Numbered from the stretch's first letter, positions 48,607 to 61,078 are shown. The stretch: 64,000 nt of DNA from Watersipora subatra (GCF_963576615.1 NC_088714.1:65170667-65234666); one strand, 5' to 3'. The notes: generated by a model not told the origin, from the letters alone. Program-made: numbers and translations.

Positions 48607-49394
48607 ATTAGGGCTGATAGGTTGATAAACCGCTTTGCAGATTAACTTTCAGTGATCATTGGAAAGATAAACAGTTTGCTGATATCACACCTCCTTTAAT
48701 GCTTGCTCTTCCCATACACTTGACTACATGTAAGGATGTATCTGGTACCAACCATAGTGACCACGCTGCAATGCTTTTAATCTTTAAATGCCTGTGGGTC
48801 ATAACCAGCTGTAAATAGATTAGGCAACTCCAGTACCAGAGTACCAGAGGTTTGATGAACCAAAATCTATTTTCCTTTCAGCTCTGTTGAAATAATCTAG
48901 GTGTGGTTTTTTTCATAACTATGTGTTTGTTTATTCATAAATCGGCCATGTTAAAGCTAGGAGTTGTCTGTCTTTTGGGTTCATGCATGAAAAGAAAAGG
49001 AATGGTGTAAAGATAGAATGACATGTGTCAACACTTTATTTATCGAATCTATGAACTTTGTCAACGTATTAGATGTTCAATCTCTTTAAAATGCTGTATC
49101 ACAGTTTCTTGCAATCTGGATTAGACAGGCAAAACGACTTTTCCACCCAGTCATGTTAAAAACTCATATTTCACAGTATCTCTACTGAGCCGTTCAAACT
49201 CAGTTAACACTATCTGCTAGCTTGAAGACAATGTTGTAATCAGCTAACATTAACTGCTTCCAACATTGTTTTCAAAAAGTTGTGCAAAAACATTTCTTGA
49301 TGCTGTTTATATAATTACACATGTGATTCTGCAAAAAATATTTTCCTACATTCTTTTTTACAAAAATCTTCTTTTTTGTTTATAATATAATGTG

Positions 49395-49650
49395 TTATAA
49401 CAGTTATATATTATATATATTATATATAACAGTTATATATTTAATATATATTATATATGACAGCTATATATTATATATATTATATATAACAGTTATATAT
49501 TATATATATTATATATGACAGTTACATATAATGTGTTATAACTGTTATATATTATATATATTATATATGACAGTTACATATAATGTGTTATAACTGTTAT
49601 ATATTATATATATTATATATAAAAGTTATATATAATGTGTTATAACACTA
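49395..49650. repeat. AT-rich palindromic tandem array
   Basis: Repeating blocks of TATATTATATATATTATATA alternating with ATAATGTGTTATAACTGTTA; nearly every block is self-complementary. Confidence 0.85.
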
Positions 49651-49964
49651 GCAGTAAACCTTTTATTTTATTGCCTTCTTATCTTTTATTCTCAATCAAA
49701 TAGTTGATAGGGGGCATTTAAGAGGCGAGTTTTCGGGAGCCAGAAGAAGGTTTGAGACTAAATATTTTTAGCGCCCTGACGGGAAGTATGGAACATATGC
49801 ATGTGAAGTTTGGATGGCATCAGCCAAAATATGTGGAACTTTATGTGGACATTTACTTCGCCTAGCAGACACACACACAAGATGACAAAGTGGACTCATT
49901 ATATCTATATGCAAATTCAGCTGTAGAGCTGCTTACTAATTTCGGTTTAACCCTATCTAGTCGT

Positions 49965-50195
49965 AACACAGTGACACAGCGACACAGCGACATAGTGACG
50001 CAGTGACACCGTGACACAGTGACTCAGCAACATAGTGACACAGTGACTCAGCAACATAGTGACACATTGACTCAGTGAAACAGTGACACAGTGACAGAGT
50101 GACAGAGTGACTCAGTGACACAGTGATACTGACTGTGGTGATACGGTGGCGACGCGGCGACATAGTGACGGTGTGATGCGGTGACACAGTGACAT
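49965..50195. repeat. ~9-bp simple repeat
   Basis: GTGACACAG and variants (GTGACTCAG, GCAACATAG, GCGACATAG). Confidence 0.9.
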
Positions 50196-50387
50196 AATTG
50201 TTTTTTACTTTAAAAAATAATACATGTAAATGTATCAGAATACATGTACGCGGATAAATTCAACATTTCCATGTTAGATGTCATGTCCTTGGTTGTCACT
50301 AGTCATGATTTGCATGACACCCAGCACCAGCCATTCCTACCTCCAGTTCATGAGGAATTGAGGGTCATTGGGTAACAGTTCACGTGT

Positions 50388-50846
50388 CTACTTACAGAAA
50401 CAGTCTACTTACAGAAACAGTCTACTTAAAGAAACAGTCTGCTTACAGAAACAGCCTACTTTCAGAAACAGTCTACTTACAGAAATAATCTACTTACAGA
50501 AACAGTCTACTTACAGAGACAGTCTACATACAGAAACAGTCTACTTACAGAAACAGTCTACTTAAAGAAACAGTCTGCTTACAGAAACAGTCTACTTACA
50601 GAAACAGTCTACTTACAGAAACAGTCTACTTACAGAAACAGTCTACTTAAAGAAACAGTCTACTTACAGAAACAGTCTACTTACAAAAACAGTCTACTTA
50701 CAGAAACAGTCTACATACAGAAACAGTCTACTTAAAGAAACAGTCTACTTACAGAAACAGTCTACTTACAGAAATAATCTACTTACAGAAACAGTCTACT
50801 TACAGAGACAGTCTACATACAGAAACAGTCTGCTTACAGAAACAGC
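50388..50846. repeat. 17-bp minisatellite, about 27 copies
   Basis: Unit GTCTACTTACAGAAACA. Groups of units recur in the same order (a block at 50470-50530 resembles one at 50765-50825), so there is higher-order structure. Confidence 0.92.
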
Positions 50847-53820
50847 AATTTTCTCTGATTTGAATCTAAACATACATTTAGGCAAAACAATTTAAAAATG
50901 TGGTTTTTAAGGCAAAACCTCAAGATAACTTTGTAATCCAAATTAGCACATGATTATCCATTTGTCTACATTAGTGGGATTTACAATTAAGCGCAGCATT
51001 GCACGAGATTTAATTCATTTTCTATCAGACAGCCTGCAACACGTCTGTACATACTCAACACAAAATGCAACACGTCTGTACATACTCAACACAAAATGCA
51101 ACTCAGCTTTTATGATGACCCATGAATGTGTTCATTGAGTGTTTGTGCAGGCGAACAGACAGACACACACAATCATAAAGTAGATTTTATGAATAGAGAG
51201 TTGTAACAAACTATTTGCATACTTTGAATGTTAGATTTTAGTATGCAGCAAATGAGAGGTGATTGTGGTAACAAATACCAAATACCAAATAACATATAAG
51301 GCATATCTCTCTCCATTAAAATCTAATTACAGAGTGCTTAAACGCAAAGTGATAATGCTGCAACGCAAATAAATAAGAAATAGGTAATCTCTGAAAAATA
51401 GCAAAAGTTCCTTGGTTGTCGATTTCAGTTTAATCGTAAGTTCTGTTGGCGTTGCACACGGTTTCTGTACAATGAAATTGCAATTTGCAAAAGCCAATTA
51501 TTAAATTGTCATTGGTTAAACAATGCGGTACACTTTTCTACTGGTGAGACAATATGTGACAGTCTTCTACTAGTGAGACAATGTGTGACACTTTTCTACT
51601 AGCGAGACAATTTGTGACACTTTTTCTACTAGTTAGACAATGTGTGACACTTTTCTACTAGTTAGACAATGTGTGACATTTTTCTATTAGTTTGACAATG
51701 TGTGACACTTTTCTACTAGTTTACCTATAATATAGTCTCGGATAAATGGGCTTCAGACTAAACACTAGTATTGTGTTTTCCTCTATTAGACAACCACATG
51801 TTCACTCCTGCAGAATGGATGCCATTTTTGGTACTGAGGCTCTACTAACAACCAAGTTTGTGATTTTGATGAAGTAAACTATGGTAAAAAAACAAGCTAG
51901 ATCTTTTTGGCTGTAATTTGTTACATTTTTTGAAAGGCATTTAGACGAGAAAGTTACACTGTTAAAAAATTAATCATGATTATATAATATAATGATTATT
52001 AAAATGATTGTGAAAATTGAAACATTAAATAAATTCACCGACAGAATTCTTGAACACAAAGTTTTAGAAATCGTTATAAAAAAAGGTTTTTAGCAAATTC
52101 AATTTTTTTGCCTACTTTTGCAAGTAAATAGGTACCAAAAGCAAACTGCAATGTGCGTAATTGGCAGATGGTTATTGCAATTTGAGTTTGTATTTTAAGA
52201 GTTATCTACCCACTAATATGATGCATATAAAGAGAAGCCAACTCTTATATAGGTGCGATGCGCATATTATACTATTTCCAATCTAATGACACTAGCTTTA
52301 ATAAAAGAATGGATGGAAGGGTGAGTTTTTTTACAACGAGACTATCTTGTTTATATGTATTACCAAATCAGTTATCAAGGATTACTCTAAGTGTAGTTCT
52401 ATTCAGATGAAACAGATGATTGAAACTAATTAGAGGGGCTAACCAAGCTCTGCACCAAATGCTAGAAATATTAATACTGCTGAAACTAGACTTTACAAAT
52501 AGCATAAACAGTTCTTTCAGTGTTTTTTGTGTAAATATCAGTTTTAGCAACATCTTAAAGTAGCTCAAAATGACCTGAATTTTAAAATATAATCTCGGAA
52601 CTACCATGGATTTGTTTTTTCAAATTTCAAAAATGTATTATTGATGCAAAATACATGTGACAAGCGTTCACTGGTTACAAAGACACTTGTTGGAATCTTT
52701 TTGGCGATTTTGCCAATTTTTCCTGTTTTTCATCTGCATAAATAGGAATTTATTTCATGCGTTGTGACAGAGAAGAGAGTTTAGTAAATTTGTAGCCACA
52801 ATTAAGAGTCTAAAATGAAGTGTATGAATTCAAGGAAGGTTTGTGGCGGTGTTAGGTACTATTATTAGACTCTGTGAGTTATATAAATGGTTAGATTAGA
52901 AAAATTAGAAGTAGGAAGAGGGAATCTGCACGCTTCATGGAAATGTAAATTTGCTTTGTTGCTCAGATGTCTATGGCATGACATAGTAAGATGCTTTATT
53001 CAAGTAGAGTATAGAAAGCTTGTTTCACCAGTTGGTGAGCCAGTTTGTCAAATCCTCATGATTTGTCCTTTCTACATGTAAGTTACCAAACTATGAATTA
53101 CCAATGGTCTTGTAAAAAACGTGGGAAAGATCCTAAAAATATAGATTCATTATTGGGCTGTTAAACTGGAGAACTAACACGTTCTTCTATGTAAAAACTT
53201 TTATGACTTGCAGTGGCATTGTATACCATATGTGAGAAACTATCTTGTATATGCACAAGTGGTCCTTCACTACTTCAAAATATTTTGAAAATCTAAATAT
53301 CTTTTTATTTATTTATTTTTGCACCACAAACAGCAAACCATATATTGTATTATTAGATGTTAAGTTTTAAAGTTTTATCTGAGTATCTACTTGAGAAAAG
53401 AAATAAGTTTGGGGTGGCTTCCATAGCAGCTGTCTTAGTAGCTTGTCATATCACAGCAGCAAGTGTATACAGTATCTGTTGGATACCCTCAATTGATAAC
53501 TTCATGGTTCATGTGCTGCAGTGGGCAGACATTCAGCTACAATTCTCATTTTTCAAAATATCTTCTTTTGTTGCAGCAATCACACTGCATTTACATTGCT
53601 AGAGCTTAATGTGGCACTTTTATGGTGTTCTGCAAAACCTCAAGAATTCTGGGTTTCCTGAGGACAGATGGTGTACATTACTGCTGACATTATCGTGAGG
53701 ATACTTTGTTTTGTCCCAGTTGTATCACAGGCTCATGTTTGGCTCCAAACTTAACTGCAAGCGCCTAAAAAACCAAACCGAACAATAATCCTCATTATTA
53801 CATATCTTAAATATATAAAT
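50847..53820. other. Intergenic, expected place of the ADAM10 tail exon
   Basis: A 31-bp duplication at 51037-51098 (CAACACGTCTGTACATACTC) and the 30-bp array at 51525. Plus-strand frames at 52887 and 53357 have no recognised content. No Pro-rich cytoplasmic tail was found on the minus strand. Confidence 0.4.
51525..51722. repeat. ~30-bp tandem repeat, 6 copies
   Basis: Units contain CTTTTCTACTAGTGAGACAA and TGTGTGACA. Confidence 0.88.
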
Positions 53821-54195
53821 ACTAGCTGTGCTACTCGGCATTGCCCGGGTAATAAAAATCAGATTATAAACAATGAGAAGTAATGAGAGTTGTCTGCTAT
53901 CAGCCTGGCAGATTGCCAATGGAAACAGTAAGCTACATGTAACTAATGACAATCACCTTACACAACCACCCTGCTTAGTACGCAAAGCCGTTGGGTATTT
54001 GCTCTCATATAATGACTTATATCGGCAAGCTAACTCAATCTCATTGGCCTAATGGGTAGGGCGTCAAACTGGTGAATGGTATGGTCCGTGATCAAATTTT
54101 TTTCCGTACGGATTCTTTATTCCAAGATTTTAATAGCTATAGCTGGAGGGACACACATACTTTGAGAAATATATAAATATATATATATATATATA
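53821..54195 (+). repeat. Composite dispersed repeat, copy A
   Basis: Starts ACTAGCTGTGCTACTCGGC with a GC-rich GGCATTGCCCGGGT block. It carries a tRNA-like module near 54050 (TGGCCTAATGGGTAGGGCG), a tail TTTTAATAGCTATAGCTGG and a terminal (TA)n run. Copies at 54329-55200 and 55226-55615 share both ends. Confidence 0.6.
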
Positions 54196-54271
54196 TAAAA
54201 GATAAAAGATCTTGAGGCGAGTGCTCAAACTCCCAGGTCTCTGGTAGGAGACCCGAGTTAGAGCAGAATTT

Positions 54272-54296
54272 ACCACCCATACGAGGTATGGGTGGT
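54272..54296. repeat. Perfect short palindrome between composite repeats
   Basis: ACCACCCATAC, a GAG loop, and GTATGGGTGGT form an 11-base-pair hairpin. Confidence 0.6.
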
Positions 54297-54328
54297 GAGG
54301 AAACAAATTTTTTTATATATATATATAC

Positions 54329-55200
54329 TAGCTGTACTACTTGGCATTGCCTGGGTAAAAAAGTCTACACAGAAAATAAATTTGTATTTAACATATAACA
54401 ACATTTGCCATTCTAACTTTCAAACATCATATCATGTTTTGCGTAGATAAAATAATTTAGGGGAAAATAAAAACATCTGTAAGGTTTTCAAACTTTGTCA
54501 CATAACTGTAACTTTCAAACTTCATATCATGAGAAAAATGATTTGTGCAAGTCAAATAAATAAATAAAATTTAAAAAAAAACTCTAAAAGGGTTTAGATA
54601 TAAACGTGAAATAATTAGCAAGTAAGCTAATAGCTAAATAAGTCGGTTTTGCTACGATTACAATAAAAGATGATTCGGTAATGATACAATTAATACGAAC
54701 TGAGAAGACAAAATAAAAATCTTGAATATAACGAATTAATAGTAACATTTCTTGCATTGAGGTGTGTGTGTATAAAAAATGTTACTGTTCCAGCAGAAGC
54801 TATTCATCAAAACCTTGAATACGACAATACTGGTACCTGTCGATACTGGTACAAATGTAAAAATGAGATATCGTACTGTTTTTGTCTGACCAAACAAATT
54901 ATAAAATTATAATATAATTATCCGCGTGAGAAGAATCGGCCTCAACCCCAGATATAGTAATTGAACATTACAAAAAATATTTCTTAACGGGGACATCGTA
55001 ACGCGTGGGCGCACTGCTCAAATAATAATCGTGTGCATAAGTATAGGGAATATGATTACTTCATCGATGTAAAAGGCTATGTAGCTCAGTGGTAGAGCGC
55101 TTGGATGAAAATCATACAGATGCTCTCGTTGTGAGTTCAAATCTGTCAGAGACGTAAAATTTTAATTTTAAGATTTTAATAGCTATAGTTGGAAGGATCT
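54329..55200 (+). repeat. Composite dispersed repeat, copy B, with tRNA-like module
   Basis: Opens ACTAGCTGTACTACTTGGC and ends with TTTTAATAGCTATAGTTGG. At 55078-55150 is a tRNA-like stretch with TGTAGCTCAGTGGTAGAGCG (a near-perfect A box) and GTGAGTTCAAATC (B box). The middle is longer than in copies A and C. Confidence 0.55.
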
Positions 55201-55225
55201 ACTTACAACACTGAAAAATAGATAT

Positions 55226-55615
55226 ATACTAGCTGTGCTACCCAGCTTTGCCTGGGTATTAAAATCATCATATAAACAATGAGAGGTAATGAGAGCTGCC
55301 TGCCATTTGCTATTAGCCTGGCACATTGCCAATTGATAATTTGAGTAAGCTTACTAATAGGAGCTACCAGCTTCTCGTGACGTGATGCTATCACCCTACG
55401 TAGTAACAGAAAGCCGTTGGGTATTTTGCTCCGTTGGGTATAGCAACATATATCGCCTTGGTGTCTATCAAGCATGTGTGGCTGAATTAGTAAGGCGGCG
55501 GATTAGTGAACTAGCGAGTCCGAAATCAAATCTTCTGCGATACGGGTTCTTTATTTCAATGTTTTAATAGCTCTAGCTGGACGGGCATACACACCAACGC
55601 TGAGAATTATAGATA
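55226..55615 (+). repeat. Composite dispersed repeat, copy C
   Basis: Opens ACTAGCTGTGCTACCCAGC, has the same internal AAACAATGAGAGGTAATGAG segment as copy A, a tRNA-like module at about 55482-55550, and ends TTTTAATAGCTCTAGCTGG followed by TATATA. Confidence 0.6.
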
Positions 55616-56054
55616 TATATATTCAAATATGCTCAAATATATATATATTTAGAACGCATAATTAAATTTTTACCAAATTTTGATATGTTTATAAATATGT
55701 ATATACATATACATGTATTTACATGTATATACACATATCAGAATGTTGTAAAAAGTTCACTAAATGTTCCAGAGCGTCACAGTAGGTAGGGACTGATTTG
55801 AGTCAACAACAAGTAATCATTAGTTATTGTTTGATTTCTACCTGCCGAACACGATCTTGGTCTGTATTCTTACTCCTCTACAGTTTCTATCAAGAGCACT
55901 TATCAGGAAATTCTCTCTAATACCCTACTTCATATTAATATTATATCATTTTATATCGTACTATATAATAAATAATAATTAGGGTGACAAGGCAAAATAG
56001 TTTAACATAGATTAAAGGGCATGAATACATGTAGCATGAAAAGACATTACTCAC

Positions 56055-56189
56055 AAGAAGGATGACAAATCCAAGGAGTGCAGCTGCAACTATGTACCAG
56101 TTGGCAGTCACCCACTCAGTCACAGTAGCCTGGCCTTCTTCGGTTGAGAACAGCCTTCTTAGACTGTTGATTGTTCCTACTGGATCCAG
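56055..56189 (-). CDS. ADAM10: ADAM10-like, juxtamembrane and transmembrane exon
   Basis: Acceptor CAATTATAG, donor CTT|GTGAGT, 135 nt, phase 0-0. Encodes LDPVGTINSLRRLFS, then TVTEWVTANWYIVAAALLG and FVILL. The EW-x-x-A-x-W-x-hydrophobic pattern is that of the ADAM10 membrane entry. The hydrophobic span continues for a few residues past the donor only in intron sequence. Confidence 0.85.
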
Positions 56190-59100
56190 CTATAATTGTA
56201 TAGGCAGTAACTTAGCTATGGTGCTAAATCTACACCAAGCTCTGGGGGTAACAGAACATGAGAGAAATGCGTAGTTATAGAAGCTGATTGTTGGACACTT
56301 GGAAGTAGCAACTAGAATCCTGGATGTTATTTTTGCTACTTACTTTTAATACATTTACTTTTTCTCACTCTCATTTAAAATGAGCCAATCAGAAAGCATT
56401 CATTTAAAATGAGCCAATCAGAAAGCATTCAACAGTCTAACAGTTTAAATCAAAGTTGTGTAAAATCAATTAGAATCTTAGTGACAAACACCTGCTGTAA
56501 TTAGTCACAAGCATCTGTTGCTACTAGTCTCAAGTACCTGCTACAATTAGGTAAACGCTAAGGGTGTGGGTTTAAGTATAAGATTAAAAATGTGATTTGT
56601 TTATTTTTATAAATATGTTCTCAGAATACAGCTATTTGCTATTTGCTATTTGCTGTTTGTGACTCGTTTTCTGAATCAATTCTAACTGTAGCCTTAAAGC
56701 CTGAGAAATTGTAGGAATAAATATTCATCATAAACTCTTCATATGCTAACTGACATTTATATGTTAATAATTGTAATAAGGCAAGTTAGGGTTGCATCCA
56801 TTGCTGTCTTTAAGGAATGTTTTACTGCCGTATCATGTCTCAGTATGATAATGCTGATCAGAACTTGTTGAATTTTTATTGACTGCAAATATAATTATAG
56901 GTCACATTAGCTTCAAATCAGGTAAGTCCTGGTTCAATGCAGTTTTCTTGACACAAAAGCTATCTATCACATGGTGAAATAACTGTAATGTTAAAAGTAT
57001 TGAGTTCACAAAACAAAAAGTTATTACCTATACTGTAGTTTAAGCCTTGCACAAAACTCACGGAGTACTTTGAGTAATTGGAAAGTTGTTCTTTCAATTT
57101 TCAATTAACATTTCGAGAGAAGACAACCAAGAAACGATAAAATATTTTTAATAGCTACCAAGGCCGTGTGAGTTTTAGCTACAGCCACTTGTACACTTGC
57201 TTCAGTAAAAGCAAGTGTACAAGTGTATTGGAATCTCAAATACACTTGTACACTTGCTTTTGTTTTACAACAAGGTACCTTATTTTGCCAAGTATTTCGT
57301 ATACCAAGCCAGTGACACAGACTAACCATATGACCTGGTTAAAAGCAGCGACACAAACTCATCATATGACCTGATTAGAGACAGTGACACAGATTGATCA
57401 TATGACCTGATTAGAGGCAGTGACACAGATTGATCATATGACCTGATTAGAGGCAGTGACACAGATTGATCATATGACCTGATTAGAGGCAGTGACACAG
57501 GTTGGTCATATGACCTGATTAGAGGCAGGGACACAGAATGGTCATATGACCCGATTAGAGGCAGTGGCACAGAATGGTCATATGATCTGATTAAAGGCAG
57601 TGACACAGATTGATCATATGACCTGATTAGAGGCAGTGACACAGATTGGTCAAATGATCTGATTAGGGGCACTGACACAGAATGGTCATATGACTTGATT
57701 AGAGGCAGTGACACAGATTGATCATATGATCTGATTAGAGGCAGTGACATAGATTGATCATATGAAATGATTAGAGACAGTGACACAGATTGATCATATG
57801 ACTTGATTAAAGGCAGTGACATGGATTGATCATATGACCTGATTAGCGGCAGTGACACAGATTGATCATATGACCTGATTAGAGGCAGTGACACAGATTG
57901 GTCAAATGATCTGATTAGGGGCACTGACACAGAATGGTCATATGACTTGATTAGAGGCAGTGACACAGATTGATCATATGATCTGATTAAAGGCAGTGAC
58001 ACAGATTGATCATATGACCTGATTAGAGGCAGTGACACAGATTGGTCAAATGATCTGATTAGGGGCACTGACACAGAATGGTCATATGACTTGATTAGAG
58101 GCAGTGACACAGATTGATCATATAACCTGATTAGAGGCAGTGATACAGGTTGGTCATATGACCTGATTAAAGGCAGTGACACAGATTGGTCATATGACCT
58201 GATTAGAGGCAGTGACACGGATTGATCATATGACCTGATTAGAAGCACCTTTTAGTTGTTTGAAATAAAACAAGCAAAAGAAATTTTAAGACAGTCTTTC
58301 GATGCTTGCCAGGGTGCAGTATAAATATGTGGAACTGTTGGCGAGGTCAAAATACCTGCCCACGCATAACAATCATTCAAGGGTTTCATAGTTTACAAGA
58401 TACAGTTACAATCAAATGTCTTTCCTGAAATCAACTAAAACATTGCAATTTAATGAAAATTAATGTTCAGTGGTGACACAGTTAATTGTGAATAATCATC
58501 ATATTCATCAGCGTACCACTTCATCTCTATATTTTCTGAACGTTATTCGTTTGCTACTTAAAGTGGAATTGATCAACAGCACTTTTTTAAATCATTTGCA
58601 ACAAAATATTTTAAAAATTTATTCTGTCATTGCAGAGATTGTTTTGAAAATTTGATAAATTAAACTCTAGGAAGAAACATAAATTATAAATTGTTCTAGC
58701 TTAAACTTTGCACAAGTCTTGCGTGACTTGTAGCGACTTGAAATAACTTGTAGTGACTTGAGATGACCTGACATTACTTGTAGTGACTTGAAGTGACTTG
58801 AAATAACTCGTAGTGACTTTAGATGACTTGTAGTGACTTATCTATATATTTATTTATGGCACCATATTAAATTAAATCCTTCAGATTTACTTTACCAAAA
58901 ATACTAAAATAAGTTAGCTATGCTAAATGGCTTATTAATTGCATGTTAACAACACATGTTTTAACAGTAACAAATGAATTAGCAGAAATAGAGGCATAAA
59001 CAGTAACAAATGGGTTGACAATAACAGAGGTGTTACCCAAGAGCAGCGCAAGGTAAGACTTACTAAGTTTTAAGAAAAAGCGAATTGGTGTTCAAGCTTT

Positions 59101-59639
59101 GTAAGTAGGTTTAACATGTTCATTACTGAAAGAGATATACGCAAAATTGATACTGTAAAAAGTAAACTTTTAAGAATGTGTTTTTACTAGTATCACTTTA
59201 TATAAATTACAAAATGTAGGTGTAGACAAGCTGGAGGGAGTTATGCTCCCTACTTTTATGATCTGCTTCCGTGCTTGTATTTATGATTATTCTACCTTGG
59301 AATAAGATTATATTTGCAAAACAGCTCTTCTGTTTCTTTATCTATAAACACTATTATTCTTTTGTACTTATATTTGAAACCTAAGCATATCCTTAGATCT
59401 GTCCTTACCTGTCTACATTTGAGAAAGACATCGCAGTAGCCCTGATACTCGAAGCAGGGCTGACCAGTGACTCCAATGCTGACCTTGGTTTTATTAGGCA
59501 TCTCTGCAGAAGGCATGCAAGAGTTCTCAACCATACAACAGAGCTGGCAGAGTCTCTCATCATTCCAGTTGTCTTGTACGAGTGGTGTACATTGGCAATG
59601 CTCATAGCCAAATGCCTGGCAGATGGAGGTAGAGCAGTC
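56055..59639 (-). CDS. ADAM10: ADAM10-like metalloprotease, two C-terminal exons (partial gene)
   Basis: Two phase 0-0 exons encode 122 consecutive residues of an ADAM10/Kuzbanian-type sheddase: the Cys-rich region with FEYQGYCDVFLKCRQ (compare the conserved GYCDVF-x-x-C of ADAM10), then a juxtamembrane helix and the transmembrane segment. ADAM10 is a type I membrane zinc protease that cleaves Notch and other ectodomains. The prodomain, catalytic HExxH and disintegrin exons would lie upstream, beyond 64000, or between the LTR element and the edge. The cytoplasmic tail exon, expected between about 56000 and 47300, was not found. ADAM17 fits less well because its membrane-proximal region is different. 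Confidence 0.8.
56385..56432. repeat. 25-bp direct repeat with CCAAT box, 2 copies
   Basis: CATTTAAAATGAGCCAATCA followed by GAAAG, twice in a row, just upstream of the ADAM10-like transmembrane exon on the transcript. Confidence 0.8.
57330..58245. repeat. 36-bp minisatellite, about 25 copies, open on the minus strand
   Basis: Unit length is exactly 36, so the minus strand reads as a 308-codon frame of a 12-residue repeat (SLPLIRSYDQSV and variants). A variant block containing GGTCAAATGATCTGATTAGG recurs at 57648, 57900 and 58044, spacings of 252 and 144 (7 and 4 units), which shows higher-order amplification. It lies between the two ADAM10-like exons, so I treat it as intronic and not as a gene. 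Confidence 0.9.
58727..58840. repeat. ~10-bp simple repeat
   Basis: Copies of GTAGTGACTTGAAATAACTT and similar. Confidence 0.8.
59409..59639 (-). CDS. ADAM10: ADAM10-like, cysteine-rich domain exon
   Basis: Acceptor CTGTTTAG, donor CAG|GTAAGG, 231 nt, phase 0-0, 77 residues with 11 cysteines: DCSTSICQAFGYEHCQC, RLCQLCCMVENSCM, and QPCFEYQGYCDVFLKC. Order and spacing match the ADAM10 cysteine-rich region, including the Leu-Cys-x-x-Cys-Cys-Met element. Confidence 0.85.
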
Positions 59640-60351
59640 CTAAACAGAAGACCATAATAAAGGTGACAGCTGTGAAACACTAAGGCTGTAAATATATGCG
59701 TAAAACACTAAGGCTATAATATATGCACAGATATCTATGTTTGAACACGGTAGTAATGAAAGATGCTCGTTTAAGTTCAAGTGGTAGCAAAATTTGGTGC
59801 AGTTGTCTGTTATGTATTTCAATTACCAACCTGTTACAATCAGGTAAAAAATGGAATAGATATCGAGAGTTTATACTATAGGCAACAACTTTATACAACA
59901 GAATAAAAATATATACATGTACATATATAAGGGTGTTAGTAGCTTAAGGTGGGCCCATTGGTGGAGTCGAGATGAGTCAGAGTTTTGTGTATTATCTCTC
60001 CATATTGTGGTATGCAGATTGACTCTCTCAAAGGTGTGAGGAATTACCAGACAGCCTGGCAATGCCTGTTATTGACATGAAGTCCAGAGTTGTCAGTGTG
60101 ATCCCTTTTGCAACTAGTTTGACCAAATCCCCAAGTCAGCAGAGCTTGAATTCTTGATGGAAGTTCCATGTGTTAACCTTTTTATACTGCTGAGACCTAA
60201 TCAATGTGGTTGAAACTCTCTTATTTGATTGGTTTGGTTTTTTTTACAAGCTGACTGGTCAATTCTTCTAAGATTGGTCGACTGAGTTTTCTAGCATATT
60301 GAAAAAAGGTACAATAAAACATAATCCAAATGCTTAGTTTGTAAGTTTGTA

Positions 60352-60465
60352 AGTGATGCCTGGAATAAGTGGTGCCTGGAATAAGTGGTGCCTGGAATAA
60401 GTGGTGTCTGAAATAAGTGGACCTAGAATAAGTTGTGCCTGGAATAAGTGATACCTGGAGTAAAT
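60352..60465. repeat. 16-bp tandem repeat, about 7 copies
   Basis: Unit GGTGCCTGGAATAAGT, 85 bases before the 5' LTR. Confidence 0.88.
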
Positions 60466-60549
60466 CCTAAAGTAGCTGAACTGTCTTTGTTCAGACCCCC
60501 AGTTCCTAACTTTACCAAGCTTTCCCATAAAAATTGCCTCAAAGAGTGG

Positions 60550-60782
60550 TGTATTATGGAATTTGTTAGGCTCAGGCTATATCGGTGTCTGCGCTCAAGG
60601 CAGTACCGGTGGTCTTGGTAATTACGGTGAGTGCATAAAGCTGGATAAAGCTAGTGGGTAAAGCTAGTAGATTAGGTAGTATAAAGCAGTATGGGAAGTA
60701 TATAAGAAAGTGTAATGAAAGACAAACGCTCTTCTTGGTCTTCTTCGCTTCAATCACATGTAAGTGCTATATTTATATAACA
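60550..60782 (+). repeat. 5' LTR (233 bp)
   Basis: Begins TG and ends CA. Contains a TATATAAG box near 60699-60706 that could be the element promoter. Repeated at 63771-64000. Confidence 0.85.
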
Positions 60783-60800
60783 TGGCGCAGTTGACGAAGC
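60783..60800 (+). promoter_or_regulatory. Putative primer-binding site
   Basis: TGGCGCAGTTGACGAAGC begins directly after the LTR end; the TGG start is the usual complement of a tRNA CCA tail. I could not assign the tRNA. Confidence 0.6.
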
Positions 60801-61078
60801 TCTAAATCTTTTTCTTGTGCGCTATCGTTAGCGATATTTTTCTGGTTACAGGTTAAGTTTAACGGTTGATTAGACCCTTTCATGGGCGTGCAGGTGGGGA
60901 GACGTGAGGTAAGGTTGTGGTGTGAGACTGTGAGGTGTTGTAGCGGTGAAGCATCAGTGTTGGAGAGGTGTAGATATTTATTAAGTGTTCGGAGATGAGA
61001 ATTACATTAAATTTATACGAGTGGGGTAGAGTGGGGTAGAGTGGGTTGGTGGCATAAAATACATTGTGTTGTGTCGGG

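Noticed and set aside
55078..55150. Functional tRNA gene
   Set aside because: A and B boxes are good, but acceptor and anticodon stems do not pair properly, and the stretch lies inside a dispersed repeat.
57322..58248. 308-codon minus-strand gene
   Set aside because: It is the 36-bp minisatellite; it keeps the frame only because the unit is a multiple of three. Kept as a finding, not as a gene.
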